Source of the DNA: ZC4RG29 sp964521255
GTDB taxonomy: Bacteria > Bacteroidota > Bacteroidia > Cytophagales > Cyclobacteriaceae
Length of the DNA: 64,000 nucleotides
Direction: 5' to 3'
NCBI GenBank assembly: GCA_964521255.1
Contig: CAZFRM010000005.1
Coordinates: 1-64,000 of the forward strand
Each line of letters starts with the position of its first letter. Position 1 is the first letter of the stretch. Under the pieces are notes generated by a model. It did not search any database, was not told where the DNA came from, and saw only the letters and a program-made list of their open reading frames with translations. Shown piece by piece: positions 9,358 through 18,093 of the stretch. Both the position numbers and the translations under genes were made by a program.

Positions 9358-9894
9358 TTAAGGGGTTTTAGGTTGTCTTCTTAAGATAGCTGATAAGATG
9401 ATACTTACAAAAAGGCCAATGATAATTCCCTGGCCAAAGTAAGTGACCATTAATTTCATACTGTTTGTCGCAGGGAGTTCTTCTAAATTACGCTCATACA
9501 CTTCCCTTCCAATCCTTTTAATATCGTCTTCAGGAAATGTTTTTAAATATTCTGTCATGCCTTCCACATAGGATGAGACAAATTGATGTTCAAGTTTAGC
9601 AAACAACAACAGTCCAGCAGAACCAATAAGTGTTGCCACAAAAACAATCAAATAACTACACACCATAGCCTGCGCAAAAGACAACGCACCGTCTTGATTC
9701 ATGTCACGAATTTCTCTTGCCGTAAAAAATATGAACACACCAAAGAGAAAAATGCGATAATCAAAAAAAGGGGATATCATAACCGGGTGTTGCCCGATAT
9801 AATACATACTGACAAGCAATACAACGGATAAGGCTCCCGCAATCAATCCATTTCGTATGGAAATTTTGACCAATGGCGATTGGAGAATTTTCAT
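9358..9894 (-). CDS. DUF4199 membrane protein, copy A
   Basis: A 178-residue protein with four transmembrane segments (about 14-32, 43-58, 76-100, 150-170), DUF4199 family, function unknown. The loop between helices 3 and 4 is predicted outside the membrane and is charged (YVEGMTEYLKTFPEDD). It is the first of two tandem copies and lies 49 bases downstream of the dihydroorotase-like gene in the same operon. A third, broken DUF4199 copy is found at 43839-44045. Confidence 0.88.
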   Translation of the reverse strand: MKILQSPLVKISIRNGLIAGALSVVLLVSMYYIGQHPVMISPFFDYRIFLFGVFIFFTAREIRDMNQDGALSFAQAMVCSYLIVFVATLIGSAGLLLFAKLEHQFVSSYVEGMTEYLKTFPEDDIKRIGREVYERNLEELPATNSMKLMVTYFGQGIIIGLFVSIILSAILRRQPKTP

Positions 9895-9943
9895 AAAGAA
9901 GTGATATACGAATTTAAGATGTGGATAAGATATCTAAAGAAAT

Positions 9944-11233
9944 TTAATCCGAGGTAATCTTTTCGACGTCTTTTACATTATCCATCCAGTACTTACCATT
10001 GTTGAACACAGCGGCTACTTTTCCAGTGATCTTTTTATTCCACCAGGGAGAGTTTTTCGATTTTGAAAAATTCGTTTTATCATCCAGTGTCCACACTCTG
10101 TCGGGATCCAATAGCGTGAGGTTAGCCTTCTCGTCTACCTCTATCCTGGGCATCTCAAGGCTTAAAAGTTTTCTCGGCGCGTGTGTTACTTTTTCAATAA
10201 GCACATCATAATCTAACCATTTCGATAAAGACACCAGGTTACTGGCGAAGGTCTGTAAATTTATCATGCCAAAATCAGCAAGATCAAACTCCACATTCTT
10301 GCTTTCTTCATCCTGGGGCACATGACCGGAACAGATTATATCGATAGTACCATCTTTAAGCGCCTTGATGAGAGCTTCCTGGTCATTCTTCTCGCGAAGT
10401 GGTGGATTAACTTTATAGCTGGTGTCAAATCCTGATACCAGACTATCATCAAGAATCGGCTGATAAGCGGTAATGCTACAAGTAACATTCAATTTCTTTC
10501 TCGCTGATCGAACCAGCTCTACTGATTTAGCTGATGAAAGTTTTGCCAAATGCAATTTGCCTCCTGCATACCCTAACAGTTCGAGATTTCTGGATACAAC
10601 TATTTCTTCAGCAATGCGGGGCATACCTTTCAGGCCGAGCATTGTGCTTTGAATACCTTCATTCATCTGCCCGAACATGTTAAGATGTATATCTTCGGGA
10701 AAGTCGATAAGCACACCTTCAAATTTCTGAAGGTATTGAAGAGACTTGAGCAGAATGTCTGTGTGCCATATAGGTTTTAATCCGTCCGTAAATGCTACTG
10801 CACCAGCTTCCCTGAGGTCAATCATTTCGGTGAGTTCCTCTCCCTTGCAGTTTTTGGTTACAGCCGCCAACGCGTGCAACTCTACCAATTGGTTACTGTT
10901 ATTGCGAGAAATATAAGAGATTTCGTTTTTTGTTTGAATTGCCGGTTGAGTATTGGGCAGCACAGCTATTTCGGTAAATCCACCGGATGCAGCAGCCTTT
11001 GAAACAGAGTCCAGGTCTTCTTTATATTCCAGTCCCGGATCACCAACAAATGTTCCCAGATCAAACCAACCTGGTGAAAGCTTCATGCCTTCAGCGTTGA
11101 TTACCTTATCGGCCTGCGGGCTTTTATCACCAATGGCAACTATTCGCCCGTTCTGAATCAATACATTTTTCTCTTTTCTATGATGCGGTGTAGCGCTGTC
11201 GATAATTTCTGCTCCCTGAATTAGGATTTTCAT
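9944..11233 (-). CDS. Dihydroorotase-family protein lacking catalytic residues
   Basis: A 429-residue amidohydrolase-fold protein that aligns with type I dihydroorotases throughout (PGWFDLGTFVGDPG, AVLPNTQPA, GAVAFTDGLKP, CSGHVPQDEE). Active enzymes have DxHxHxRxPG at the first site; here both histidines are gone. The later HxST histidine is replaced (HLAKLSS), the TPHH motif is missing, and the catalytic Asp of TDHAPH is Ser/Gly. It therefore cannot bind the usual zinc pair. Such PyrC-prime proteins serve elsewhere as structural partners of aspartate transcarbamoylase. It starts 7 bases after the BatA-like gene. Confidence 0.9.
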   Translation of the reverse strand: MKILIQGAEIIDSATPHHRKEKNVLIQNGRIVAIGDKSPQADKVINAEGMKLSPGWFDLGTFVGDPGLEYKEDLDSVSKAAASGGFTEIAVLPNTQPAIQTKNEISYISRNNSNQLVELHALAAVTKNCKGEELTEMIDLREAGAVAFTDGLKPIWHTDILLKSLQYLQKFEGVLIDFPEDIHLNMFGQMNEGIQSTMLGLKGMPRIAEEIVVSRNLELLGYAGGKLHLAKLSSAKSVELVRSARKKLNVTCSITAYQPILDDSLVSGFDTSYKVNPPLREKNDQEALIKALKDGTIDIICSGHVPQDEESKNVEFDLADFGMINLQTFASNLVSLSKWLDYDVLIEKVTHAPRKLLSLEMPRIEVDEKANLTLLDPDRVWTLDDKTNFSKSKNSPWWNKKITGKVAAVFNNGKYWMDNVKDVEKITSD

Positions 11234-11240
11234 TCAAGCG

Positions 11241-13229
11241 TTATTTAAGAAATCGAATTAGTAGAATCTCCGCCAAAAGGAAGAACAACGCAAGCATCAG
11301 TGCATACTTCCACAATGGCTTGCCCAAATATCTATCTTTTATTTCTTTACTGAAAGCTTCTGATGAGGTAGCTTCAAAAACCGAAATATTTGAGCCTCCA
11401 CCAAACATTGCTTTCACATCCTGGACAGGGAAAAGATTCATTAAAGACTCTTCGTTATTCAAGTTAAAGGCCAAAAGATCAACCGTATCACGATTGACTA
11501 TTACATTATAAAATCCCTGGTTCAACGTATGCTTTGGGATGTCCAATAAAATCCGGTCATTAATTTTTCGCTGTGAGGGAGTGATTTCCTGTTCACCAAT
11601 CAATCGCACCGGTTCTTCTCCGGTAATGCTGTCGATCTTTAAGGCAACTGAACTCTCACTCAATGTATAGTATGGTTTTGAAACATTCTTTTGAGCGCTT
11701 GAGGCCAGGCGGTACATAACGGGAACAAAAAGTGCATTCTTATAAAAATCGGTAAAGTTATCTAACAGAGGTGAGGCCATAACGTAAAGCTTCCCGGTTG
11801 ATCCAAATACCGTAAGAAACGGTTCCCCATTTTTAAACTTAAGAATTGCTGACCGGTCTGCTCCCAATTGCAAAATTTTACGCGAGGAAGGCATTGCCAG
11901 TGATGTCGTCTTCTCTTCAAATACATTCTCAAAAAACGGGTTGTTAAAGTCAGGGAGATCGAGGTCTTGCTTAACCGGCTGATCGGCCATAGAAACGGGA
12001 ATGGATAACAGCGACTGATACGATTTAACATCGGGTTTTGGTCCCGGCACGAATAGCAATGTGCCATAGTTATTGAGAAACTCACGGAGAGCCAAAGCAA
12101 GTGACCCATCCAGTACATCAATGCCATTAACTACTACAAGATCAACCTGGTTAATCAGGCTATAATTGAAATTATTAACTGAAAAGCCACGGTAATTAAA
12201 TAATTGCTGGTTGCCAAAGACCTGTTCAATGGGTGTAGTAACCTGACTTGGTTTAATCTCAAGGACATTGATCTTTTCTGTAAAATTGAGGGCTAAATAA
12301 AAATCGTTATCAAAGGATACAGGAAAGTCATTAAAACTAATGTGAGCCTTATTCAGGCCTGAAAGTCCTGCTGTCAGATCAAAACTGGTTTCGGTCTCAC
12401 CTCCGGCAGGTACATTAACAGAAGCAGTAGCAGCCTGGATGGAATTGATCGTTAGCTTTAACACGAGCTGTTCCCTTAAATCTTTTCCATCGTTTCTGAC
12501 TTTTACAATAAGGGAATTTCGCTCCCGGCCTACGGCAAAGGGATTATCGAGATAAATCGTGTCAATAAAAATGTTGTCTGCCAATGTCGGCGAGATGGGT
12601 ACCAGGTGCCAGCGAATCAGACTATCAACCGGGTCTACTTCACCAAATGTGGAACGTTGAAAGTCTGAAACCCAAAATACCTCCCCAATGGATCCATGGC
12701 CTGAAATCTTTGTTAATATTTCCTCCGCTCTCCGGCTGATGGGTGATAATTTGATTTGCGTCAACAGGTCAAGTATTTCTGTCTTTGTCTTAAATGTGTT
12801 GGAGAATGGTGAAAAGTCATTAGTAATAAGTCGATAGCGCGAATCGGGTGGAAATTGATTAACGATATCTTCAATGAAATTAATGCCAACGTTAAACGCC
12901 CTCGTTTTATCTTGTAACTGGGCCGACATACTAAGAGAGTTGTCAAGGTACAACGTAACGTTTTGCTGAGCATCCAACTGTTCACGTGCCGGAATAATGG
13001 GCTGAGCGAATAAAGCAACCAAAAAAAAGAGGAAGAGCAGCCGCGAAAGAAGGACTAAATAATGTTTGAGTTTGCGCTTGGCGGTGGTGACTTCTTTTAC
13101 CTGCTTTAATACCCGGGTATTAGAAAAATAGACCTGGCGGGTTCTTCTAAAGTTGAAGAGGTGTATGATGATGGGTATGGAAAGCGCCGTTAAAGCCCAA
13201 AGAAAACCTGGATTGAGAAAATTCATCAA
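11241..13229 (-). CDS. BatA-domain protein with von Willebrand-type region
   Basis: A 662-residue membrane protein. The N-terminus is a classic BatA (aerotolerance regulator) segment: MNFLNPGFLWALTALSIPI and IHLFNFRRTR, followed by a second helix near residues 58-78. A vWA-like region follows with the MIDAS-type DNSLSMS near residue 93, then a long exported beta-rich part and a final transmembrane helix (about 638-660). The family is membrane-bound and often linked to MoxR ATPases, but none is adjacent here. It heads the operon running down to the glycosyltransferases. Confidence 0.88.
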   Translation of the reverse strand: MMNFLNPGFLWALTALSIPIIIHLFNFRRTRQVYFSNTRVLKQVKEVTTAKRKLKHYLVLLSRLLFLFFLVALFAQPIIPAREQLDAQQNVTLYLDNSLSMSAQLQDKTRAFNVGINFIEDIVNQFPPDSRYRLITNDFSPFSNTFKTKTEILDLLTQIKLSPISRRAEEILTKISGHGSIGEVFWVSDFQRSTFGEVDPVDSLIRWHLVPISPTLADNIFIDTIYLDNPFAVGRERNSLIVKVRNDGKDLREQLVLKLTINSIQAATASVNVPAGGETETSFDLTAGLSGLNKAHISFNDFPVSFDNDFYLALNFTEKINVLEIKPSQVTTPIEQVFGNQQLFNYRGFSVNNFNYSLINQVDLVVVNGIDVLDGSLALALREFLNNYGTLLFVPGPKPDVKSYQSLLSIPVSMADQPVKQDLDLPDFNNPFFENVFEEKTTSLAMPSSRKILQLGADRSAILKFKNGEPFLTVFGSTGKLYVMASPLLDNFTDFYKNALFVPVMYRLASSAQKNVSKPYYTLSESSVALKIDSITGEEPVRLIGEQEITPSQRKINDRILLDIPKHTLNQGFYNVIVNRDTVDLLAFNLNNEESLMNLFPVQDVKAMFGGGSNISVFEATSSEAFSKEIKDRYLGKPLWKYALMLALFFLLAEILLIRFLK

Positions 13230-13330
13230 CGGATAAAGTTAATGGTTTAAAATACTAAACCTATAACGCACACGAGGCGGATTTTGATGAACGGCTACCC
13301 GTGAAAGATCAACAACTTCGCATATTATTT

Positions 13331-13365
13331 AAAAAATAAGGCCATCCTAACAATTTAGGACAGCC
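13331..13365 (-). terminator. Terminator after ssb
   Basis: Eleven-base arms (13340-13350 and 13355-13365) pair with two G-U wobbles around a short loop and are followed on the minus strand by a T-rich stretch. It lies about 30 bases past the ssb stop. Confidence 0.75.
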
Positions 13366-13393
13366 TCTTTGTTTAATCGATATTACCCAACGG

Positions 13394-13729
13394 TTATTTG
13401 CCGCCGACCATTACGAGGTCATTTACATTGACTTCAGTCATGTACTTCTTTTCCCCTGCGGCAGTTTCGTAGCTGCGATGGACAAGCTTACCCTCAACAA
13501 CAACCTCGCTGCCCTTTTTTAAGTACTTTCCGGCTATATCGGCCAGTTTACCCCAAATCACAATATTGTGCCATTGTGTATCTTCTACTTTTTCACCCTT
13601 TTGGTTCTTATAAGAGTCCGTTGTGGCAATGGAAAAAGTAGCCAGCTTGCTCCCTTTTTCAAAAGTTCTTACTTCAGGATCTTTTCCTAAACGACCAATA
13701 AGTTGAACACTGTTTCTCAGACTTTTCAT
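13394..13729 (-). CDS. ssb: Single-stranded DNA-binding protein, short form
   Basis: A 111-residue OB-fold protein with the SSB signatures NSVQLIGRLGKDPEVR near the start, TTDSYKNQKGEKVEDTQWH in the middle and KKGSEVVVEGKLVHRSYE after it. It stops right after the OB fold and lacks the acidic DDDIPF-like tail that recruits repair and replication partners in housekeeping SSB. It is therefore probably a second, specialised SSB rather than the main replication protein. It is transcribed alone, with a terminator behind it. Confidence 0.93.
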   Translation of the reverse strand: MKSLRNSVQLIGRLGKDPEVRTFEKGSKLATFSIATTDSYKNQKGEKVEDTQWHNIVIWGKLADIAGKYLKKGSEVVVEGKLVHRSYETAAGEKKYMTEVNVNDLVMVGGK

Positions 13730-13859
13730 AGTTGTATTTATTTATGGTTTAACATTTATTTTCATGAATTCCGGTCAGCCCATTCGTGATTTTACTTTCA
13801 TTGTGAACTGACGATACAAAGGTGAGGAGGCAAAAATTTATCAGGCATTTCTGAAACGG

Positions 13860-13910
13860 ATATAATCGATTATATTCGTGTGTATCCGTGTGTACACGTT
13901 TCCACACGGA
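13860..13910. promoter_or_regulatory. Palindrome cluster upstream of the zinc-binding gene
   Basis: The 107 to 27 bases upstream of the gene at 13937 hold a perfect 16-bp palindrome (ATATAATCGATTATAT, 13860-13875) and a separate inverted pair TCCGTGTG / CACACGGA (13885-13892 and 13903-13910). Both lie between divergent genes (ssb leftward, zinc-binding gene rightward), a typical place for operators. The regulator is unknown. Confidence 0.45.
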
Positions 13911-13936
13911 TAATTTAAACACCAAAAACCCTCTAA

Positions 13937-14302
13937 ATGACGTCTAATTCAACAAAAACATGCAATGAGTGCGGAGGAAAGATTGTCGGTCGCACAGATA
14001 AAAAATATTGCTCTGAAGAGTGTCGCATAGCCTATAATAACAAGGCAAGAACTCCCGTTAACAAGTATGTTCGTAGAGTAACCCACACCCTATTACGGAA
14101 CCGGAGGATTTTACAGGAGTTGAATAAAGACGGCAAAACAAGGGTTCACAGTGAAAAACTTTACGAAAGAGGATTCAATTTTAAATACTTTACCAGCATC
14201 TATACCACCCGCGAGGGAGCACACTACTACTACTGTTTTGAACAAGGCTATCTTGCAGTTGAGAAGGATTTTTACCTGTTGGTGATAAAGAAAGAGCAAT
14301 GA
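13937..14302 (+). CDS. Small zinc-ribbon protein of unknown function
   Basis: A 121-residue basic protein. Residues 9-35 form a treble-clef-like zinc site (CNECGGKIVG, KKYCSEECRIAYNN) of the kind found in DUF2116-like proteins. The remaining 85 residues are lysine/arginine and tyrosine rich and end in a beta-like YLAVEKDFYLLVIKKEQ. The zinc site together with the basic surface suggests nucleic-acid binding. It is preceded by a cluster of palindromes and followed, 125 bases later, by an HNH nuclease gene. Confidence 0.75.
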   Translation: MTSNSTKTCNECGGKIVGRTDKKYCSEECRIAYNNKARTPVNKYVRRVTHTLLRNRRILQELNKDGKTRVHSEKLYERGFNFKYFTSIYTTREGAHYYYCFEQGYLAVEKDFYLLVIKKEQ

Positions 14303-14427
14303 CCTTTACATCATCAGGTTGCCAGTTATGGCTTATAACTTACCCCCTAAACCAAAAAAGTAAACATTATTGCATATTTTATTGTTAATTCGGTTGCGCT
14401 ATTCGTCAAATCTTATGAAATTGAATT

Positions 14428-14994
14428 ATGACTACTAAGAGCCCAAAAAAGAAGATTCGATTCTTTTCCGGAGAGAAATGGAAAGAATTGCCAACAAAAA
14501 AAGGCGCTACGCAAAAGCGCTATGCTATCTCGAATCAAGGCAGGATAGCCAGTTTTATTGACAAGGTCGATGAGGGAACCATTCTAAAAACACGGTTAAC
14601 TCAACGATATCCCAGCATCACCATTAAAATAGGTGGTAAGAACATAAACTATTACATCCACAGGCTAGTGGCTACGCATTTTGCAAGACAACCTTCGGCA
14701 AAACACAATTTTGTGATTCACCTGGATCATAAGAAGGAAAACAACAAGGCCGCTAACCTGAAATGGGTTACACATGAAGTACAGATTGAGCACGCTAAAA
14801 AGGATCCTGCCTTCCTGGCACAACTAACGCCTTTCCAGGGCAAGAAACTCAATGCCAATCGTGTTAAGGTGATCAAGAAAAAACTTAAAACAGGACGTAC
14901 ACCGATGAAGGTTCTCGCCAAGCAATTCGGCATCTCTGAAATGCAGCTTTACAGAATCAAGTCAGGTGAAAATTGGTCACATGTTAAAATCTAA
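14428..14994 (+). CDS. Stand-alone NUMOD4/HNH endonuclease
   Basis: A 188-residue protein related to HNH homing endonucleases. An N-terminal NUMOD4-like strand region (residues 10-75, with YAISNQGRIASF) is followed by an HNH core (about 95-125, HLDHKKENNKAANLKWVT) and a C-terminal helix-turn-helix (about 150-185, KVLAKQFGISEMQLYRIKSG) as in NUMOD1-type DNA recognition. All expected HNH positions (His, Asn, Asn) are present. No intron or intein surrounds it. A 21-bp inverted repeat begins 6 bases after its stop codon. Confidence 0.85.
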   Translation: MTTKSPKKKIRFFSGEKWKELPTKKGATQKRYAISNQGRIASFIDKVDEGTILKTRLTQRYPSITIKIGGKNINYYIHRLVATHFARQPSAKHNFVIHLDHKKENNKAANLKWVTHEVQIEHAKKDPAFLAQLTPFQGKKLNANRVKVIKKKLKTGRTPMKVLAKQFGISEMQLYRIKSGENWSHVKI

Positions 14995-15000
14995 AAACTA

Positions 15001-15065
15001 ATTGTTATCAGTTATTCCGTTGACAACGCTTATAAAAAGCCTCTAACGGGATAACTGATAACAAT
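15001..15065. repeat. Long inverted repeat between convergent genes
   Basis: Two 21-base arms (15001-15021 and 15045-15065) are complementary except for one G-T position and enclose 23 bases. The repeat fills almost the whole gap between the HNH gene and the leftward Hsp20-like gene. It could terminate transcription from both sides, but it has no clear T tract. The core TTATCAGTTA recurs near 43762-43827. Confidence 0.85.
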
Positions 15066-15069
15066 TTTA

Positions 15070-15465
15070 CTACCCCTCGTTTATTCTCACCTTACGATGG
15101 TTGCCATCGGCCCTTTCATTAAAGGGTAATTGTACCAAAAGCTTGTTGCCGCTTACCCTCGCTTCAATTCCATTAATATTGATGAAATGTGGTATGGCAT
15201 TTTTATAGATGAATCTGGGCACCTTAACTAACTGGTTACCGGTAACTATATTCATTATCTGATATACCCAAAGAATGTTATTCTTAATCTCTATTACAAG
15301 GGTCTTTGCATCGACACCGGGTACCTTAATTTCCAGTTGATGCGCATTAGTCAAAGGAATAAGCTTTATGAATGGCTCACTCATTCCACCTGAGATCAAA
15401 TTCAAAATATCTCCACTGGCAGCTATTGTACGTAAAAATTCACTCGACCTTCTCATATTCTCCAC
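15070..15465 (-). CDS. Divergent Hsp20/alpha-crystallin-like protein
   Basis: A 131-residue protein whose central part follows the alpha-crystallin pattern: LEIKVPGVDAKTLVIEIKNN (beta 3-5), VPRFIYKNAIPHF where Hsp20 has FxRxxxLP, and a final strand pair IEARVSGNKLLVQLPF where Hsp20 has A-x-x-x-x-G-V-L-x-x-x-x-P. Small heat shock proteins hold unfolded polypeptides. The match is weak and the IxI C-terminal anchor is not obvious, so it may be a relative with another role. It ends next to the long inverted repeat. Confidence 0.6.
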   Translation of the reverse strand: MENMRRSSEFLRTIAASGDILNLISGGMSEPFIKLIPLTNAHQLEIKVPGVDAKTLVIEIKNNILWVYQIMNIVTGNQLVKVPRFIYKNAIPHFININGIEARVSGNKLLVQLPFNERADGNHRKVRINEG

Positions 15466-15515
15466 TCCTGATTTTTATTCGTAACACTTGCTCAACAGCT
15501 ATACCAGCTGAGTAA

Positions 15516-15713
15516 AGTGGTCATATCGTCATAAATTTTCTCGAATTCCGAGACATTTTGTCTCCATTATATTCTACCATTGGTTTTAAATGGTTCAAGC
15601 CCATTCAGAAAGGAATACTGAAAGGTGGCAGGAAAGTCTATCAGGCTTTGAATAGCTTCAAAGGTTTTGATCTTTTCCGAAATTATCCGGAAGTCAAACT
15701 AATGACTGAATAG
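15516..15713 (+). pseudogene. Open stretch without start codon, possible gene remnant
   Basis: Sixty-five codons are open on the plus strand with no usable early start. The tail reads like a real protein C-terminus (GFKWFKPIQKGILKGG, SFKGFDLFRNYPEV). I do not recognise the family. It lies in the gap between the Hsp20-like gene and the SemiSWEET gene and may be the end of a deleted gene. Confidence 0.25.
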
Positions 15714-15725
15714 TTCAGGAATAAC

Positions 15726-15989
15726 TTATTCTTTATACTTCAACTTGAACACTAACAAAGTTGATGCAAGCATCAAGGTGATAAGGTTCGCAGCAATTAG
15801 CGGGATATCCTTCATAAGGAATCCATAAACCAGCCAAAGCATTACACCAAGAGAAAATATAGTAAACATGCCCAGGGAAAGACCCTTGGCCGAACGTTCC
15901 TTCCATGTTTTGATTACCTGAGGCAAGAAAGCAATGGTAGTGCATGCACCTGCAATCAAGCCAAGCAATTGTATTGTACTGTTATCCAT
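15726..15989 (-). CDS. SemiSWEET sugar transporter
   Basis: An 87-residue, three-helix PQ-loop protein (helices about 8-25, 38-56, 64-82). The PQ motif is present in FLPQVIKTWKERSAKGLS, which is the hallmark of the MtN3/SWEET family. SemiSWEETs dimerise to make one sugar uniporter in the cytoplasmic membrane. The length is typical. A well-matched minus-7 element lies 46 bases upstream. It is not in an operon. Confidence 0.93.
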   Translation of the reverse strand: MDNSTIQLLGLIAGACTTIAFLPQVIKTWKERSAKGLSLGMFTIFSLGVMLWLVYGFLMKDIPLIAANLITLMLASTLLVFKLKYKE

Positions 15990-16034
15990 AGTTCAAAAAG
16001 TTAATTTCATTTTTCTTTTAACGAAAAATTCCAC

Positions 16035-16042
16035 CAAAGATA
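16035..16042 (-). promoter_or_regulatory. Minus-7 element for SemiSWEET
   Basis: Read on the minus strand this is TATCTTTG, a perfect TAnnTTTG box of Bacteroidota. I see no matching TTG at the usual 19-base distance, so the assignment rests on one element. The rest of 16043-16281 holds nothing recognisable. Confidence 0.5.
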
Positions 16043-16281
16043 ACACAGACGATATGCTTTTTTGCAGTTGATGTAATTTTGAATAATAAATTGATAATTA
16101 AAACGATTGCATAAATTGTGAACCGTAAACCAGTATCGATATTGGCGCAGAGATTTATTCTGAGTCAGGTTTACCTTGAAGATTGAAGAAAGTTTATCAA
16201 AAGTTCTTCGGTAATTGTCCGGCTGAATAAGTTCACAATCTCATATCGATGGCATTTACTACTGTGATCTGTCATCACATC

Positions 16282-17085
16282 TTACAAGTCAGATTTCTTA
16301 AGCTTGAGGTAGCTAAAAAAATTAAACAAGAATAGCCAACCCAACGCAATAGCTACTGATCCCAAATCAACATAATCCTGAATTTCCTGGAAAGCATACC
16401 GGTATACAGGAACCGGAACGAGATTACTTATTGAGCTCATAGGAAAGTATGGAATAAGCCACGGAACATATTCATCAATATTTTCTTTGATGATCATTTC
16501 CAGCATAAAAGAAAGCAGTAGCAGAATAATGGTTAACCCCGAGCGCTGCACCAGCAGGCCCAGCATCAACGCGTAAGAGAGAAAAGAAAAAATTTCGAGA
16601 AAGTATGCAGGGTAAAACTCCATGTCCGTCATGAGGAAGTCGAGACGAATTTCAGGCGTATATATAAGCCCTGTGACTAATGCGATAATAAAAACCATCA
16701 CCACACTCATGAGGCTCAGCAATACATTCGTCAGAATCTTCGAGAACAGAAATTCCCACCGGCTAAGTCCATCAATAATATTTTGGCGAATAGTACGGTA
16801 AGAAAATTCATTCGTAATTGAAATCACCACCATGATGCCCAAAAGAATTTTAAAGAACCCACTCCACCACGCAAGATTGAGCCACACGTCCGGAAAGTGA
16901 TACAACGGAATGCGATTAATATTCAAACTCGATCCAAACTTATCGAATGTACGTGCCAGCCATTTCAAAAATTCCATTCCACTAGCCGTGGTAGTGCCAA
17001 GCGTTAGAAAATACAAACCACAAACCACCCAGAACGTGCGGTAGTTGGTAAGTTTTTTTAAATCTATTTTAAGCAGTTGAAGCAT
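16282..17085 (-). CDS. ABC transporter permease, ABC-2 type
   Basis: A 267-residue integral membrane protein with about six hydrophobic segments and the ABC-2 pattern: an N-terminal cytoplasmic start (MLQLLKIDLKKLTNYRTFWV), then a segment with NEFSYRTIRQNIIDGLSRWEF, characteristic of the coupling region of lipid/drug or bacteriocin exporters. It follows the ATPase gene by 42 bases and is the last gene of the sigma factor operon. Substrate unknown. Confidence 0.9.
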   Translation of the reverse strand: MLQLLKIDLKKLTNYRTFWVVCGLYFLTLGTTTASGMEFLKWLARTFDKFGSSLNINRIPLYHFPDVWLNLAWWSGFFKILLGIMVVISITNEFSYRTIRQNIIDGLSRWEFLFSKILTNVLLSLMSVVMVFIIALVTGLIYTPEIRLDFLMTDMEFYPAYFLEIFSFLSYALMLGLLVQRSGLTIILLLLSFMLEMIIKENIDEYVPWLIPYFPMSSISNLVPVPVYRYAFQEIQDYVDLGSVAIALGWLFLFNFFSYLKLKKSDL

Positions 17086-17127
17086 TCTGAAAGTATGATT
17101 TACGAGGTATGAGGTACGAAGTATACA

Positions 17128-18093
17128 TTACGATTCAGCAAGAATTTCAAGAAACTGTTTTTCCAGACTTTTCTTCCTGGTAACCAAATGCGAAACGGTT
17201 ACACCGTTTTCAAACAAAAATTTATTCAGATCAACACTGTGAAAGCCATTCTGCAGTGTGATCTCCATAAAGCCATTCTCACGACTAACGGATGCCATAC
17301 CCGGAAACTTCTGCAGTAATTCAGGCAGTTGCGCTGAATCAGCGCTTACTTCAACAATTTCAGCCCCACCACCAACATCTCCTACCGGCCCGGTATGTAC
17401 AAGATTTCCTTTTTTCAATACAGCAAAGTGACTGCAAACTTTCTGAACCTCATCCAGCAAATGACTGGCAAGGATAATAGTCTTACCATCGGCTGCTATC
17501 CTTTTTATGAGTTCGCGTATTTCAGCGATCCCCATAGGATCCAGCCCATTGGTAGGTTCATCGAGAATTAGAACGATTGGATCATTCAGCAATGCACATG
17601 CAATTGCCAGCCGCTGCTTCATACCCAACGAATAGGTTTTATACTTATCGTCTCTTCGCTCATACAATTCAACAAGCTTAAGAACCTTCGGGATATTCTC
17701 AGTTGGGGCTTGCTTGATCATCGCCATCAGTTCAAGGTTTTTTTGTCCCGTGAGGTAGGGATAAAAAATAGGATGCTCCAGCACAGCGCCGATCTTACGA
17801 CGAAGATGATCAGTAGGAGGCTCACCAAACCAGGAGAATGAACCTGCAGTTGGATTCACCACACCCATCAACATACCAAGTGTGGTAGTTTTACCACTTC
17901 CATTTGGACCCAACATGCCAAAGACCTGGCCTCTGTTAACTTCAAGGTTAAGGCTATTCACCGCACGAAGTCGTCCAAAGTCTTTCGTCAGATTTTGAAT
18001 AGTAAGAACGTTGCCCAAGTTTCTATTTTTTTTGTCTAAAAGGGTGTTAATTCCCAATGATAATTTCACTCTTCTCCTCATCTTTCTTGTCAC
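17128..18093 (-). CDS. ABC transporter ATP-binding protein
   Basis: An ABC ATPase with Walker A GPNGSGKTT, signature YSLGMKQRLA, Walker B LILDEPTNGLDP and the switch histidine in ILASHLL; it energises the neighbouring ABC-2 permease. The ATG used here overlaps the upstream DUF4252 gene by 47 bases and adds 25 basic residues before the conserved LTIQNLTKDFG start. A TTG at 18018 would remove them and give a 297-residue protein of normal length; I cannot decide between the two. A C-terminal domain of about 90 residues follows the ATPase core. Confidence 0.93.
   Translation of the reverse strand: MTRKMRRRVKLSLGINTLLDKKNRNLGNVLTIQNLTKDFGRLRAVNSLNLEVNRGQVFGMLGPNGSGKTTTLGMLMGVVNPTAGSFSWFGEPPTDHLRRKIGAVLEHPIFYPYLTGQKNLELMAMIKQAPTENIPKVLKLVELYERRDDKYKTYSLGMKQRLAIACALLNDPIVLILDEPTNGLDPMGIAEIRELIKRIAADGKTIILASHLLDEVQKVCSHFAVLKKGNLVHTGPVGDVGGGAEIVEVSADSAQLPELLQKFPGMASVSRENGFMEITLQNGFHSVDLNKFLFENGVTVSHLVTRKKSLEKQFLEILAES

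Noticed and set aside
16171..16275. Thirty-four-codon minus-strand frame upstream of the ABC permease terminus
   Set aside because: No motif, no promoter at the right distance and no neighbours on that strand; probably chance.
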